DNA of 64,000 nt. It comes from Bradyrhizobium cytisi. Lineage in GTDB: Bacteria; Pseudomonadota; Alphaproteobacteria; Rhizobiales; Xanthobacteraceae. Where the stretch lies: contig NZ_VSSR01000005.1 in NCBI RefSeq assembly GCF_008123515.1, forward strand, positions 1 through 64,000. The letters are read 5' to 3'. A program made the position numbers and the translations under genes. The notes under the pieces were generated by a model. That model searched no databases. It was not told the DNA's origin and saw only the letters and a list, made by a program, of their open reading frames with translations. This document shows positions 33,778 to 43,060 of the stretch, one piece after another; within the stretch, counting starts at the first letter, position 1; each line of letters opens with the position of its first letter.

Positions 33778-34946
33778 GTTCCGAGATCGCCGCGAATGGC
33801 CGCAAGCGTCAGTTGCTCGAACTCCGCTTCGGTCAACCGCCGGGGATTGGCGCCCGCCGTCGGATCCTTCACCGCATCGGCCGCAATTGCCCGGGCGTCA
33901 CTCTCCTTCACACCGAGCTCGGCCAAAGTATGCGGCACGCCAAGCTTCCTTCGCAAGGCCAGGATCCAGGACAAAACCGCATCGAAACCATGGTTCGGCA
34001 AATTCAGCGCGCGAGCTATGTGCGGAATCTTGTCGGCGATCGCATCTTTATTGCAGACAACGACGTAAGGAAAGACCACAGCATTGGTCAGTCCATGATG
34101 GGTGTCGTAGCGCGCACCGACCGGATGGGAAACGGAATGGATTGCGCCCAGTCCCTTCTGGAACGCGGTAGCTCCCATCGACGCAGCCGCGAACATGTAC
34201 GATCTGGCTTCGAGATCGCGACCATTCTCGACCGCACGCGGCAGGTAGCTGTCGACGATCTTCATCCCCTCAAGGGCAATGCCGTCGGCGAGCGGATGGA
34301 ATGCCTTGACGCAATAAGCCTCGAAGCAGTGCGACAGCGCGTCCATGCCGGTCGCCATCGTCAGAAACGGCGGGAGCCCAATTGCAAGCTCGGGATCCTC
34401 GATCGCGATCTTCGGCATCATCATCGGATGGAAGATGATCTTCTTCTCATGCGCGTCCTCGCGCGTGATCACGACGGCACGGCCCACCTCGGAACCCGTG
34501 CCGGCCGTGGTCGGCACGGCGATGATCGGTACGATGCCATTCGTGTTGGCGCGGGTCCACCAGTCGTCGACGTCCTCGAAGTCCCATACCGGTCGCGACT
34601 GCGCCACCATGAACGCAACGCATTTTCCGACGTCCAGCGCCGAACCTCCCCCGACCGCGATCACACCGTCATGGCCGCCCGCCTTGAATGCCGCAACACC
34701 CGCGCGCAAATTCGATTCCGTCGGATTGGCCTTCACGTCGGAGAATACGCCGAGCGGGATATCCGCCTCGCGAACGCGACTGACGATGCCGGCGATGAGG
34801 TCGGTCTTGGCAAGACCATGGTCGGTCACCAGCAGAGGCCTGGCAAGGCCGTATGTCCCGCACGCCTCGGCAAGCTCGGCGATGCGTCCCGGACCGGCGA
34901 TGACGCGGGTCGGAAAATTCCAGGCCCCGGTGATTTGGACATCCAT
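33774..34946 (-). CDS. Iron-containing alcohol dehydrogenase
   Basis: The 390-aa protein is a type III alcohol dehydrogenase. It has the NAD-binding GGGSALDVGKCVAF (residues about 98-111), the PTTAGTGSEVGRAVVI segment and metal ligands in DALSHCFEAYCVKAFHPL and GAIHSVSHPVGARYDTHHGL. Such enzymes oxidise alcohols or reduce aldehydes with NAD(H). Its stop overlaps the start of the broken carbamoylase, so the two were one transcription unit. The product of the neighbouring amino-alcohol or amide pathway may be its substrate; this is inference. Confidence 0.92.
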   Translation of the reverse strand: MDVQITGAWNFPTRVIAGPGRIAELAEACGTYGLARPLLVTDHGLAKTDLIAGIVSRVREADIPLGVFSDVKANPTESNLRAGVAAFKAGGHDGVIAVGGGSALDVGKCVAFMVAQSRPVWDFEDVDDWWTRANTNGIVPIIAVPTTAGTGSEVGRAVVITREDAHEKKIIFHPMMMPKIAIEDPELAIGLPPFLTMATGMDALSHCFEAYCVKAFHPLADGIALEGMKIVDSYLPRAVENGRDLEARSYMFAAASMGATAFQKGLGAIHSVSHPVGARYDTHHGLTNAVVFPYVVVCNKDAIADKIPHIARALNLPNHGFDAVLSWILALRRKLGVPHTLAELGVKESDARAIAADAVKDPTAGANPRRLTEAEFEQLTLAAIRGDLGT

Positions 34947-34996
34947 ATGCGGCTCTCAGTGCTCGATGCGAAGGTGGAATGATTTTGGTCGGGTCA

Positions 34997-35016
34997 GCGC
35001 CTCAAAGCCGAGGCGC
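34997..35016 (-). terminator. Hairpin between glutamine-synthetase-like and alcohol dehydrogenase genes
   Basis: Seven-base arms GCGCCTC (34997-35003) and GAGGCGC (35010-35016) flank a six-base loop in the 182-base gap downstream of the glutamine-synthetase-like gene. There is no T-run, so it may be a weak terminator or a processing site. Confidence 0.4.
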
Positions 35017-35128
35017 GACATGCCGGCGGCTGCGATTGGGCGGCGGGCAACCTCGCTGCCATCGATCGGTGAAATGCATACAAAGTCGTTCACGGAAAGT
35101 TACTCGTTCGAGGGAGGGCGAAGCGGGA

Positions 35129-36496
35129 TCAGATGATCTCGAAATAGCGAGCAAGCTCCCAATCGGTGATGGCCTTGCGGAATTCGCGCTCCTCCCACTG
35201 CCGTGTCATGGCGTAGTGATCGACGAAGACGTCGCCAAACAGATTGCGGGCCGCCTGCGAGGCCATCAATCGCTCGGCGGCTTCCGACAGCGTGCGCGGA
35301 AACACACGCTCGGGCGGGTGACTTCGCTCATAGGCATTCCCGACGATTGGCTCGCTCGGTTCGATCTTGTGTTCGATCCCCCAGAGTCCCGATCCCAGCG
35401 CCGCGGCAATCGCAAGGTACGGGTTGATATCGGCGGCGGCGACCCGGTACTCGACTCGTTGGCTGGCCGGCTTGCCTGGAATGACCCGCAGCGCACAGGT
35501 TCGATTCTCGATTCCCCAGGTCGCATCCGTCGGTGCCCAGAAGCCCGGTACCAGACGCGAATAGCTGTTCACGGTGGACGCAACCATCGCAAGCAGATCC
35601 GGCAGCAATGCCTGCTGACCGCCGACAAACCAGCGCATGGTATCGGACATGTTGCCTGGACGCCCGCTCTGGTAAAATGCCGGATTGCCGTCCTTGTCGC
35701 GCAGCGAGAGATGCAGGTGCCCGGACTGGCCGGGATACGCGTTCGACCATTTGGCCATGAAGGTGAGCATCTTGCCTTGGCGCTCGGCCCAGACTTTCGA
35801 AAAGGTCTTGAACAGCACCGCGCGATCCGCCGCCGCGAGCGCATCGGTGTACAGGATCGCCGCTTCCAGGACTCCGGGGCCGGTCTCGGTGTGCAGACCC
35901 TCGATTGGCATATCCATCTCGTCGCACAGCTTGAGCAGCGAGCGATGGAATTCCGACTCCACCGAGGCGCGCAGCATGGAATAGCCGAACCAGCCCGGCG
36001 TGAGATTCCTCAGCCCGCGAAAGCTCTTTTCCCGCACGCTGTGCGGCGTTTCATCGAACACGAAGAATTCAAACTCGGCCGCCACTGACGGGGCAAATCC
36101 CATGCCTTCGGCACGATCGATGACCCGGCGGAGCAGCCGGCGCGGGCACAGCTTTTCCGCTTCGCCCTCGAACTCGCCGAGGAAGAACAGCATGTTCTCT
36201 TCCATCGGGATATCGCGGCAGGTCGCCGGATCGATGCGGGCAGTGGCGTCCGGAAAAGACGTGTGCCACCCGGTAAACTTGCCGGCGTCGTACATCTGGT
36301 CGTTGGAATCCCAACCGAAGATGATGTCGCAGAAGCTGAGGCCGCCCTCCAATGCGCCAAAGAACTTGTCACGCGCGAGATATTTTCCACGAATGACGCC
36401 GTCGAGATCGACAATCCCAAGCTTGACGTGGGACAGGCCTCGCTCCTCGACCAGAGCCCTGGCATCGGCGGCGGATTTTACGTTTCTTGCATCCAT
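35129..36496 (-). CDS. Glutamine synthetase family ligase (gamma-glutamylamide type)
   Basis: The 455-aa protein has the GS beta-grasp and catalytic domains. Metal and ATP site motifs include AAEFEFFVFDE, ETGPGVLEAAI, NAYPGQSGHLHLSL and the late NRTCALRVIPGKPASQRVEYRVAAADINPYLA, given here in parts. It lacks the adenylylation-region wording of GlnA and starts with a short N-terminus. This fits the gamma-glutamylamine ligases such as PuuA, which couple glutamate to an amine. Beside an aminotransferase and kinases, an amine or amino alcohol is a fair guess for the acceptor. It is 18 bases after the aminotransferase gene. Confidence 0.87.
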   Translation of the reverse strand: MDARNVKSAADARALVEERGLSHVKLGIVDLDGVIRGKYLARDKFFGALEGGLSFCDIIFGWDSNDQMYDAGKFTGWHTSFPDATARIDPATCRDIPMEENMLFFLGEFEGEAEKLCPRRLLRRVIDRAEGMGFAPSVAAEFEFFVFDETPHSVREKSFRGLRNLTPGWFGYSMLRASVESEFHRSLLKLCDEMDMPIEGLHTETGPGVLEAAILYTDALAAADRAVLFKTFSKVWAERQGKMLTFMAKWSNAYPGQSGHLHLSLRDKDGNPAFYQSGRPGNMSDTMRWFVGGQQALLPDLLAMVASTVNSYSRLVPGFWAPTDATWGIENRTCALRVIPGKPASQRVEYRVAAADINPYLAIAAALGSGLWGIEHKIEPSEPIVGNAYERSHPPERVFPRTLSEAAERLMASQAARNLFGDVFVDHYAMTRQWEEREFRKAITDWELARYFEII

Positions 36497-36514
36497 GAAC
36501 TTCGAACGAGCTCC

Positions 36515-37858
36515 TCAAGCCGCCGAGATCGCGCGCAACTCTTCGTCGCAGGCGGTGATGAACATATCCGCGTGATCCGCGCCGAAACACAGCGGCGGAC
36601 GAATCTTGAGCGTACTGCCGAATGGTCCGGCGGCGCCGATCAGGAAGCCGCGCTGGCGCAGGCGGTTGATCAGCGTGATTGCGAGCTCCGGCGCCGGCTC
36701 CCTGCTGTCACGATCAGTTACGAGCTCGAGGCCGATGAACAGACCGGCACCGCGAACATCCCCGATCTGGATGTGCCGATTGCCGATCTCGCGCAATCCG
36801 TCCATCAGATGACGTCCGACCTCGCGCGCATTCTGCAACAGGCCCTCATCATTGATCACGTCGAGCACCGCAAGCCCCGCCGCAGCGGCCACCGGGTTGC
36901 CGCCGAACGTGTTGAAGTACTTCACTTCCGCCGCAAAACAATCGAGCAATGGTGCACGCAGAGCGACGCCTCCCATGGGGAAGCCATTGCCCATGGGCTT
37001 GCCCATGGTCACGATGTCGGGGACGACACCATGACGCGCGAAGCCCCACATGGCTGTACCGGTGCGTCCAAAACCGGGCTGCACCTCGTCGGCAATGAAC
37101 AGACCCTTGCGTTCGTGGACGAGTTTCACGGTCGGCGCCAGGAAGCCGGCCGGATCGGAATAGACACCGTCGCTCGAAAAGATCGTATCCACCAGCAGCC
37201 CTGCAAACCCGACACCGCTTCGCTCGAGATCGGTAATTGCCGCAGCAACACCGTCGGCGAAACGCCGACCGGGATCGCCAACGGGATTGCGGAACATCTC
37301 AGGCGCCGGCACCACCCGCACATGGGACGGCAATGGTTGGCCGGGACGTGAGGACGGCGATACATCGGTCACGGCTGCAGTATTGCCGTGATACGCCGTC
37401 TCCGTGACGATGAAGCCGGCCCGGCCGGTTGCGACCTTCGCGATCCGCAGCGCCAGATCGTTAGCCTCGCTCCCGGTGCACGTCAGCACCAGATGATCGA
37501 TCTCGGATGGAAAGGTCGCCAGCAAGCGCTCCGCATAGACATCGACCACGTCGTTGAGATAGCGCGTGTGGATGTTGAGAACGCCGATCTGGCGGCGAAC
37601 GGCCTCAACGACGCGAGGGTGCGAATGCCCTACTGACGGGACGTTGTTATAGAGATCGAGATATCGGCGGCCTTCGAGGTCAAACATGTAGACGCCTTCG
37701 GCGCGCTCCATTCGGATCGGCTCCTCGTAAAACAGGACCGAAGCCTTGCCGAAGGATCGCAGGCGTCGTTGCACCGCCTCCCCGAGTTCGGCGCCCATCG
37801 CGGACGCGCGGCTCCGGTCGAAGGCGTTCAACGCCAGAATTTCTCGTTCCTTCTGCAC
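36515..37858 (-). CDS. Class III PLP-dependent aminotransferase, resembling amino-alcohol-phosphate phospho-lyase
   Basis: The 447-aa class III enzyme shows CTGSEANDLALRIAK for phosphate binding, LFIADEVQPGFGRTG with the PLP Asp and VTMGKPMGNGFPMGG with the PLP Lys. The wording YLDLYNNVPSVGHSHPRVVEA and NIHTRYLNDVVDVYAERL is that of the ethanolamine-phosphate/hydroxylysine-phosphate phospho-lyase branch. I chose the GTG at 37858 because AGAGGAGG lies six bases before it. Two APH-type kinases nearby could supply a phosphorylated substrate. Plain aminotransferase activity remains possible. Confidence 0.85.
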   Translation of the reverse strand: MQKEREILALNAFDRSRASAMGAELGEAVQRRLRSFGKASVLFYEEPIRMERAEGVYMFDLEGRRYLDLYNNVPSVGHSHPRVVEAVRRQIGVLNIHTRYLNDVVDVYAERLLATFPSEIDHLVLTCTGSEANDLALRIAKVATGRAGFIVTETAYHGNTAAVTDVSPSSRPGQPLPSHVRVVPAPEMFRNPVGDPGRRFADGVAAAITDLERSGVGFAGLLVDTIFSSDGVYSDPAGFLAPTVKLVHERKGLFIADEVQPGFGRTGTAMWGFARHGVVPDIVTMGKPMGNGFPMGGVALRAPLLDCFAAEVKYFNTFGGNPVAAAAGLAVLDVINDEGLLQNAREVGRHLMDGLREIGNRHIQIGDVRGAGLFIGLELVTDRDSREPAPELAITLINRLRQRGFLIGAAGPFGSTLKIRPPLCFGADHADMFITACDEELRAISAA

Positions 37859-38196
37859 CGCACGCCTCCTCTGACCGCGCCTTGCGCAAGTCAAAGCGAT
37901 CACTGCAGCGATCGTGCCGCAGCCATTCCACGATCAGCTTGGAGAAATGTGTGAATTCCCACAACGTCAAGCTGATCAGAGGCAAGAAACATCAGAGCCT
38001 CAGGCACACAGCCTCTGGCGTTCGGAAATACTATTTTGTTTTCAATATATTAAGCTGATACCGACGTGACTTGCGGCGATATCGGGCATTTGGCTGCTCA
38101 AAATTTGAGGGAGTTGCCACAAAATTAGTGTATCTTTCCAATCTGCTGTGAGAAAGAATTCCTTGTGCCGACGGCTGGGCAGGTGAGGACACCCCA
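37859..38196. promoter_or_regulatory. Divergent promoter region, partly AT-rich
   Basis: The 338-base gap separates the minus-strand aminotransferase/ligase operon from the plus-strand regulator genes. Its middle (about 38025-38150) is unusually AT-rich for this window, with runs such as ATACTATTTTGTTTTCAATA, so promoters in both directions and DeoR or AraC binding are expected here. I found no perfect palindrome or clear iterated site. GTGAGGA near 38182 is a plausible ribosome site for the DeoR gene. Confidence 0.5.
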
Positions 38197-39033
38197 ATGA
38201 CGAGCGAGCCGCTACAGACCAGCGACGCCTCCGGGGCCGACAAGCGGCCACGAAAGACCGATGGCGATCGCCTCTCGAAGCTGGCGCGCCACAAGCACAT
38301 CATCGCGCAACTCACCGCCGCCCCTACCCTGCGCGCCTCCGAGATTGCGGCCTCGCTTGGTGTATCCGGCGAAACCATACGCCGAGACCTCGTTGAGCTT
38401 CAGGAACAGAAGCTCATCAACCGGACCTATGGCGGCGCCTCCCGCCCGTTTGCGCTCGAGCCGGCTCTCACCGATCGCAAGGCGCTCATGATCGCCGAAC
38501 GCGAAGCGATCGCCGCCGTGATCGCCGACCTCGTTCTGCCAAACGAAGTCCTGATGCTGGCCGCGGGCGCCACGACGTTTCACGTCGCGAGACGATTGGC
38601 TTTGCGCGCGCGCGACATCACGGTCATCACGCACGACTATGCGATTGCTGGCGCGCTCGCCGTCAACTCCTCCATCAGGGTGCTGTGCTGCCCGGGCCGC
38701 TATCACCCGACCGAAGGCTACGTGTTCGGTACACAGACAATCGCCAACATCAACAGCTACGAGGCCAACCGTGCCATCGTGAGTGCGACAGGCATCAGCG
38801 CCCGGGGCGCGAACGATGCGGATGACGAGGCTGGCGCGATCTATGGCGCGATGGTGAAGCGCGCTGCGGAAGCGATCCTGGTCGCCGATCACAGCAAATT
38901 CGACCAGCGCGCTCTGACCGTGTTTGCGCAATGGACCGATATCGACCGTCTGGTTACCGATCGGCAACCGGAAGGATCTCTGGCAACGGCACTCCGTGAA
39001 GCCGGAACGGAGTTGATTGTTGCCCAACCCTGA
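38197..39033 (+). CDS. DeoR-family transcriptional regulator
   Basis: The 278-aa protein has an N-terminal HTH (RASEIAASLGVSGETIRRDLVELQEQ, residues about 46-71) with the RRDL signature of DeoR/GlpR proteins. A DeoR sensor domain follows, containing LMLAAGATTFHVARRLA and TGISARGANDADDEAGAIY and ending VADHSKFDQRALTVFA. These regulators usually sense sugar phosphates or other phosphorylated intermediates, which fits the kinases and phosphatase nearby. The AraC gene starts inside its 3' end. Confidence 0.92.
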   Translation: MTSEPLQTSDASGADKRPRKTDGDRLSKLARHKHIIAQLTAAPTLRASEIAASLGVSGETIRRDLVELQEQKLINRTYGGASRPFALEPALTDRKALMIAEREAIAAVIADLVLPNEVLMLAAGATTFHVARRLALRARDITVITHDYAIAGALAVNSSIRVLCCPGRYHPTEGYVFGTQTIANINSYEANRAIVSATGISARGANDADDEAGAIYGAMVKRAAEAILVADHSKFDQRALTVFAQWTDIDRLVTDRQPEGSLATALREAGTELIVAQP

Positions 39034-40066
39034 GAAAGACCAAACCATAGCAAGCCTCACATCTCTTGCTTCTCGCGAGGAGTATACCGGCCTTGATGGT
39101 GACGGAGACAAGGGTCCTGCGCTGCACCAGCGAACCAGGATCGGTCGCCTCGATCTCGAGCTCGTCGAGCCGCACCGAGCCTTCACCTGCAGTTGGAAAC
39201 GCACCTCCAGCATCCACGATGCTTCCTATGCGCTTGTCTTTCCCCTGACGGGCTGTGTGGCATTCAGCCAGGACGGCCGCGTCGGTATTGCCATGGCCGG
39301 CGAATATGTCCTGCTCAGTGAACTCGCCTTCTACGAATTGTCGACCGACAAGGCCGCTCGCTTTCTGATGCTTCGAATCCCGGCCGCGGAGCTGCGCGGA
39401 CGTCTCGTGTCGATCGAGGATCACATCAGCCGGCGCTTCAAGCCAAACGAACAGATGACCCGCCTTCTGGCCGGAATGATCGGAAACGTGGCCGAGCTGT
39501 TCATCGAGCTTCCGGCGCCGAATCCACAGGCGCTTGCGACCGAAGTCATCAGCTTCGTAGCGCTCACGATCGGCTCGGAGGACCGGGGCGCCGCCACGGA
39601 CGTCCGCAATGCGCGCTATCATCTGCGTCGCAGGATCGTTGATTTCATCGAAATCCATCTCGGCGACCAGTCCCTCTCACCGAAGAAAATTGCGGCCAGC
39701 AGCCGAATCTCGCTGAGCTATCTCTACAGTCTGTTCACGGACAACGAGACCACAGTCAGCCAGTTCGTGCAGACCAAGCGGCTGCAGCGAGCCTACGAAA
39801 TCCTGGTTGCCGATCCCAAGGGCCACCGTACCGTGTCGGAGGTCGCCTACGAAGTGGGCTTCAAGAACGTCTCGCATTTCTCGCGTTGCTTCAGCCGCCA
39901 CTTCAAGGTGGCCCCGCGTGACGTTCGCCAGGCGCCGGAAGCCGCGCCCCGGCCCGGTGCTGCCGAACCGAACGAATCGTCTTCGCCACGATTGGCCTCC
40001 TCACGCAGGGCTTTCGGATCTCCGTATTGGGACGTCCACAAGCAAGAGCTTCGCGAGACGGTTTAG
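39017..40066 (+). CDS. AraC-family transcriptional regulator
   Basis: The protein has an N-terminal ligand-type domain of the AraC-binding-2 kind (VFPLTGCVAFSQDG to about residue 150). Near residues 200-300 are two C-terminal HTH motifs: KKIAASSRISLSYLYSLF and SEVAYEVGFKNVSHFSRCFSRHF. The start is uncertain: the only start of full length is a TTG at 39017, which overlaps the DeoR gene by 17 bases and gives 349 aa. The tail after the second HTH is Pro/Arg-rich and longer than usual. It probably acts on the divergent operon or the amidase and kinases downstream. Confidence 0.87.
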   Translation: MLPNPEKDQTIASLTSLASREEYTGLDGDGDKGPALHQRTRIGRLDLELVEPHRAFTCSWKRTSSIHDASYALVFPLTGCVAFSQDGRVGIAMAGEYVLLSELAFYELSTDKAARFLMLRIPAAELRGRLVSIEDHISRRFKPNEQMTRLLAGMIGNVAELFIELPAPNPQALATEVISFVALTIGSEDRGAATDVRNARYHLRRRIVDFIEIHLGDQSLSPKKIAASSRISLSYLYSLFTDNETTVSQFVQTKRLQRAYEILVADPKGHRTVSEVAYEVGFKNVSHFSRCFSRHFKVAPRDVRQAPEAAPRPGAAEPNESSSPRLASSRRAFGSPYWDVHKQELRETV

Positions 40067-40130
40067 AGCCGAATTCCCAAGGCCAGCCGTTGCGCAGCTC
40101 TGCGCGACGCGCTTTCCCCTGGAGCGAGCA

Positions 40131-40922
40131 TTGGACGACATTCAAGACAAGATTTCCGCGAACGAACTCGCTTCGTTCTTCGATGAACTCGCCGAAATGG
40201 CCGGCCGGATCGCGTTGACCTACTTTCGGTCCAGCGTCGATTTCGTACGCAAGCAGGACTTGACGCCGGTGACGATCGCCGATCGCGCGATCGAAGTGGA
40301 ATTACGCCGCCTGATCGGCGCGCGCTTCCCCGATCACGGCATCCTCGGTGAGGAAATGGGATCGACCCTGGGCGATCGCTACACCTGGTATCTCGATCCG
40401 ATCGACGGAACGAAGAGCTTCATCTCCGGAATGCCGCTGTTCGGCACGCTTGTCGCGCTGGCCGATGAGCGCGACGGGTCGGTTGTCGCCGGCATGATCG
40501 ACATGCCGGCGCTGGCCGAACGGTGGTACGGCACGCCGCGTGGGGTCACGTTCAACGGCAAGCCGGCCAAGGTGAGCCGCACGGCAAGATTGGAAGACGC
40601 GCAGATCTACACATCCTCGCCGGACTTCTTTACGTCGCAGGATTGGGCTCGCTACGATCTGCTGAGCAAGAAGGCCATGTTCCGACGATTTGGCGGCGAT
40701 TGCTATCAATATGGGCTGCTGGCGTCCGGCCATTGCGATCTCGTCGTCGAGACGTCGCTCAAGTCGTTCGACTTCATGGCATTGATTCCCGTGGTCGAGG
40801 GCGCCGGCGGAATCATACGCGACTGGGATGGGCGGCCGCTCACACCGGACTCCGACGGACGCGTGATCGCCGCAGCGAACGACAGCTTGCTCAAACAGGC
40901 CCTGACCGTCCTGAAGCAATAG
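40131..40922 (+). CDS. Inositol monophosphatase family protein (histidinol-phosphatase HisN-like)
   Basis: The 263-aa Mg-dependent phosphatase has the family's metal sites in ILGEEMGST, YLDPIDGTKSFISGMPLFG and the late SFDFMALIPVVEGAGG. The wording DPIDGTKSFISGMP and GGDCYQYGLLASGHCDLVVE is that of the HisN-type histidinol-phosphatases more than of SuhB. I used the TTG at 40131, which has GGAG seven bases upstream; the longer frame is read-through from the AraC gene. Outside a his operon it may dephosphorylate another phosphorylated amino alcohol, as the kinase and phospho-lyase context suggests. Confidence 0.82.
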   Translation: MDDIQDKISANELASFFDELAEMAGRIALTYFRSSVDFVRKQDLTPVTIADRAIEVELRRLIGARFPDHGILGEEMGSTLGDRYTWYLDPIDGTKSFISGMPLFGTLVALADERDGSVVAGMIDMPALAERWYGTPRGVTFNGKPAKVSRTARLEDAQIYTSSPDFFTSQDWARYDLLSKKAMFRRFGGDCYQYGLLASGHCDLVVETSLKSFDFMALIPVVEGAGGIIRDWDGRPLTPDSDGRVIAAANDSLLKQALTVLKQ

Positions 40923-40946
40923 CCGCGAGAGGCGGCCCGGGCCGGC

Positions 40947-41903
40947 TCACACCAGCCGCAACCAGCTGTCCCAGCGCGGGTCATACATCACGTCCCGGGC
41001 GCGCATGTATTTCCAGACGCCGTACTTCTGGTAGTCAAAATCCCAGCTGTTGAGCTTGCGGTTGACGACCGCCCATGAGGCCCATTTCATGTCCGCGAGC
41101 GCACGGTTGAGAATGACGCGGGCAATCATCTGCGGACGAACCTCGCCCAGATATTGCTCGATGAGGGCTTCCGTCAGCTTCTCGTCAAAGAACATTTCGG
41201 CAAACAACACGCCGAGCTCGTAGCTGCGCTCATTGTTGGAGGCAAACTCGTAGTCGATCAGCTTCATCGGCCTGGGCGCGCCGGTCTCGGCCGAAATGAG
41301 GAAATTTCCCGGCATGGGATCGTTGAAGCACGGCACGAGATCGAGGCCCGACGCCAGGAAGGCTGACTTGGCCTGATTGTAACGGTGCATCAGCCAAGGC
41401 ATGTCCTGCGGGAAATGCGATCCCAGTTCCTTGCCTTGCTCGATGTGTTCCTCGATCATGTCGAAGATCGTCTTGGTCTGGCCGAGCTTGGGGCCGCCAT
41501 GCAGTCGACGATAGAGATCGAGAACGTCGGACTGGATGGCGGAATCGCCGAAATCCGCATTGGTGCAGGCGCGATAGCCCTCCAGAAATTCACTGATCTC
41601 CAGCCCGTCCGCCGCGTCGAAGAAGACGACCTCCGGCCCGACACCCATGGCATGGGCATTGCGCGCGGCCTCGTTGGCGGTGACGCGATTGATGAACATT
41701 TCCGAGCCCTCGCCCGGCACCTTGACGAAATAGCGACGCCCGTCGCCGGCAATCTCGACCAGCCAGTTCTGGTTCGACAGGCCGCCGACCAGCGGCGCAT
41801 ACGCGCCCTCCTTGCCGCGCCATTGCGGGACGCGAGCGATTGCGGCTTCGACGTTGCGTTCGTGAAGCGTGGTCCCCTCACCAACTTTTCTACGAACGGT
41901 CAT
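40947..41903 (-). CDS. Choline-kinase-like phosphotransferase (APH fold)
   Basis: The 318-aa kinase starts MTVRRKVGEGTTLHE with a GGAGG site upstream. It has the ATP-binding LVGGLSNQNWLVEI and Lys in YFVKVPGEG. The catalytic loop reads PCFNDPMPGNFLIS and the metal site LIDYEFASNNERSYELG. In choline-kinase-like enzymes the loop usually begins His-Asn-Asp; here the His is Phe while the Asp and Asn remain, so activity is likely but should be checked. It overlaps the second kinase gene by four bases. Amino alcohols are likely substrates from the family. Confidence 0.85.
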   Translation of the reverse strand: MTVRRKVGEGTTLHERNVEAAIARVPQWRGKEGAYAPLVGGLSNQNWLVEIAGDGRRYFVKVPGEGSEMFINRVTANEAARNAHAMGVGPEVVFFDAADGLEISEFLEGYRACTNADFGDSAIQSDVLDLYRRLHGGPKLGQTKTIFDMIEEHIEQGKELGSHFPQDMPWLMHRYNQAKSAFLASGLDLVPCFNDPMPGNFLISAETGAPRPMKLIDYEFASNNERSYELGVLFAEMFFDEKLTEALIEQYLGEVRPQMIARVILNRALADMKWASWAVVNRKLNSWDFDYQKYGVWKYMRARDVMYDPRWDSWLRLV

Positions 41904-42856
41904 GCTATCCTCCGAAGCATCTCGCCAAAGCGGGGCTCCCGAACCACCATGCGGCAACGCACGAAGCGCCAACTGGCAAATTTGTAGAACTCCAGCGTGT
42001 TGCGTGCCGATTTGGCGGCGAGCAGCGCGCCGATCAATCCCCAGCGCAGATCATCGGCCACGCCGTAAATCCGCGCACGGTTGAATGCAACCTCCTCGAA
42101 GATCCCGGTGCTGCGGGTGAAAACGTCGCGTGCCTCGGGCTCCTGTGCACAGGCCTCGACCAGGAAGCTGCCGATATCCTCCAACGGGTCGGTCGTTGTC
42201 GCGCGATCCCAATCGATCAGACGAACCTCGCCTGCGTCGCTGATCAGGATATTCGACACATTGCCGTCGCCATGGATCGGCACCGCCTTGATATCCAGCG
42301 CTCGGAAGGCGTCGGCCGCAAAGCGCAACTCCTTGACCAGCCATTCGGCATCCGACGGCAATTGGGCCTTCGCGGCCGCCGCCGCAGCATAGAAATGCTC
42401 AATCTCGTCAAAGACACTCTTGCGGCGTGGCAGCGGTGGTCCGGCTTGAAACAGGCGCATCGCCGCAATGACGGCGTCAACGATGTCGCGCTCGAGCATC
42501 CGTTCCAATGTACCGACCCGCCAGCCCTGGTTGAGATCCTCCATCACCAGCAGGCCGGCCTTCGGGTCAGCCAGCAGCACTTTGGGCCCGATGCCGAGAT
42601 CGGATGCACGCTGCGCCGCCTCGAAGGCGCACGCCACGTCGATATAGAGCTTCGCATCGCGATCCATGGCCTTGATGAAGATGCTTTCGCCACCGCCCTT
42701 CCTGGTGGCGCGCCAGGGAAAGCCGTCGACACCTCGCCAGCTTGGCGAAGCCAGGATCGGGATGGCAGGCTCGATCACGATGTCTCCGGACCCCCATCCT
42801 GGGAGCCCGGCAATGGTATTCCGGATGGTGGCCGGTTCCGTTCCAGATTGACTCAT
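41900..42856 (-). CDS. APH-fold phosphotransferase
   Basis: The 318-aa kinase has the complete catalytic loop AVPIHGDGNVSNILIS (HGDxxxxN) and metal site VRLIDWDRATTTDPLEDIG. The N-terminal lobe includes ESIFIKAMDRDAKLYIDVA with the ATP-site Lys and LLVMEDLNQG. I chose the ATG at 42856, the start MSQSGTEPAT, over the one 18 codons upstream. Together with the overlapping choline-kinase-like gene it forms a two-gene operon, so the pair may act as two subunits or on two related amino alcohols. Confidence 0.83.
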   Translation of the reverse strand: MSQSGTEPATIRNTIAGLPGWGSGDIVIEPAIPILASPSWRGVDGFPWRATRKGGGESIFIKAMDRDAKLYIDVACAFEAAQRASDLGIGPKVLLADPKAGLLVMEDLNQGWRVGTLERMLERDIVDAVIAAMRLFQAGPPLPRRKSVFDEIEHFYAAAAAAKAQLPSDAEWLVKELRFAADAFRALDIKAVPIHGDGNVSNILISDAGEVRLIDWDRATTTDPLEDIGSFLVEACAQEPEARDVFTRSTGIFEEVAFNRARIYGVADDLRWGLIGALLAAKSARNTLEFYKFASWRFVRCRMVVREPRFGEMLRRIA

Positions 42857-43060
42857 GGCGACTTCTGATCTCTTGCGATTGCCGTTCAGCCGACCTTCAT
42901 GTCCGCCCAATTTGATCAGGACTGATTTTGATCAGGACAGATGCAAAAGGGATGCCTCGCGCTCCACCAAAACATGCCGTTCGAGCGGCGGCTCTACCCC
43001 AACGCAGGCTATTTTCGCTATCCGGGACAGTGATCCGGAACGCTACTCATTGAGGCCACC

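Noticed and set aside
39807..40130. N-terminal extension of the inositol-monophosphatase-family gene
   Set aside because: The 108 extra codons overlap the AraC gene and are low-complexity. The TTG at 40131 has a ribosome site and starts a normal-length protein.
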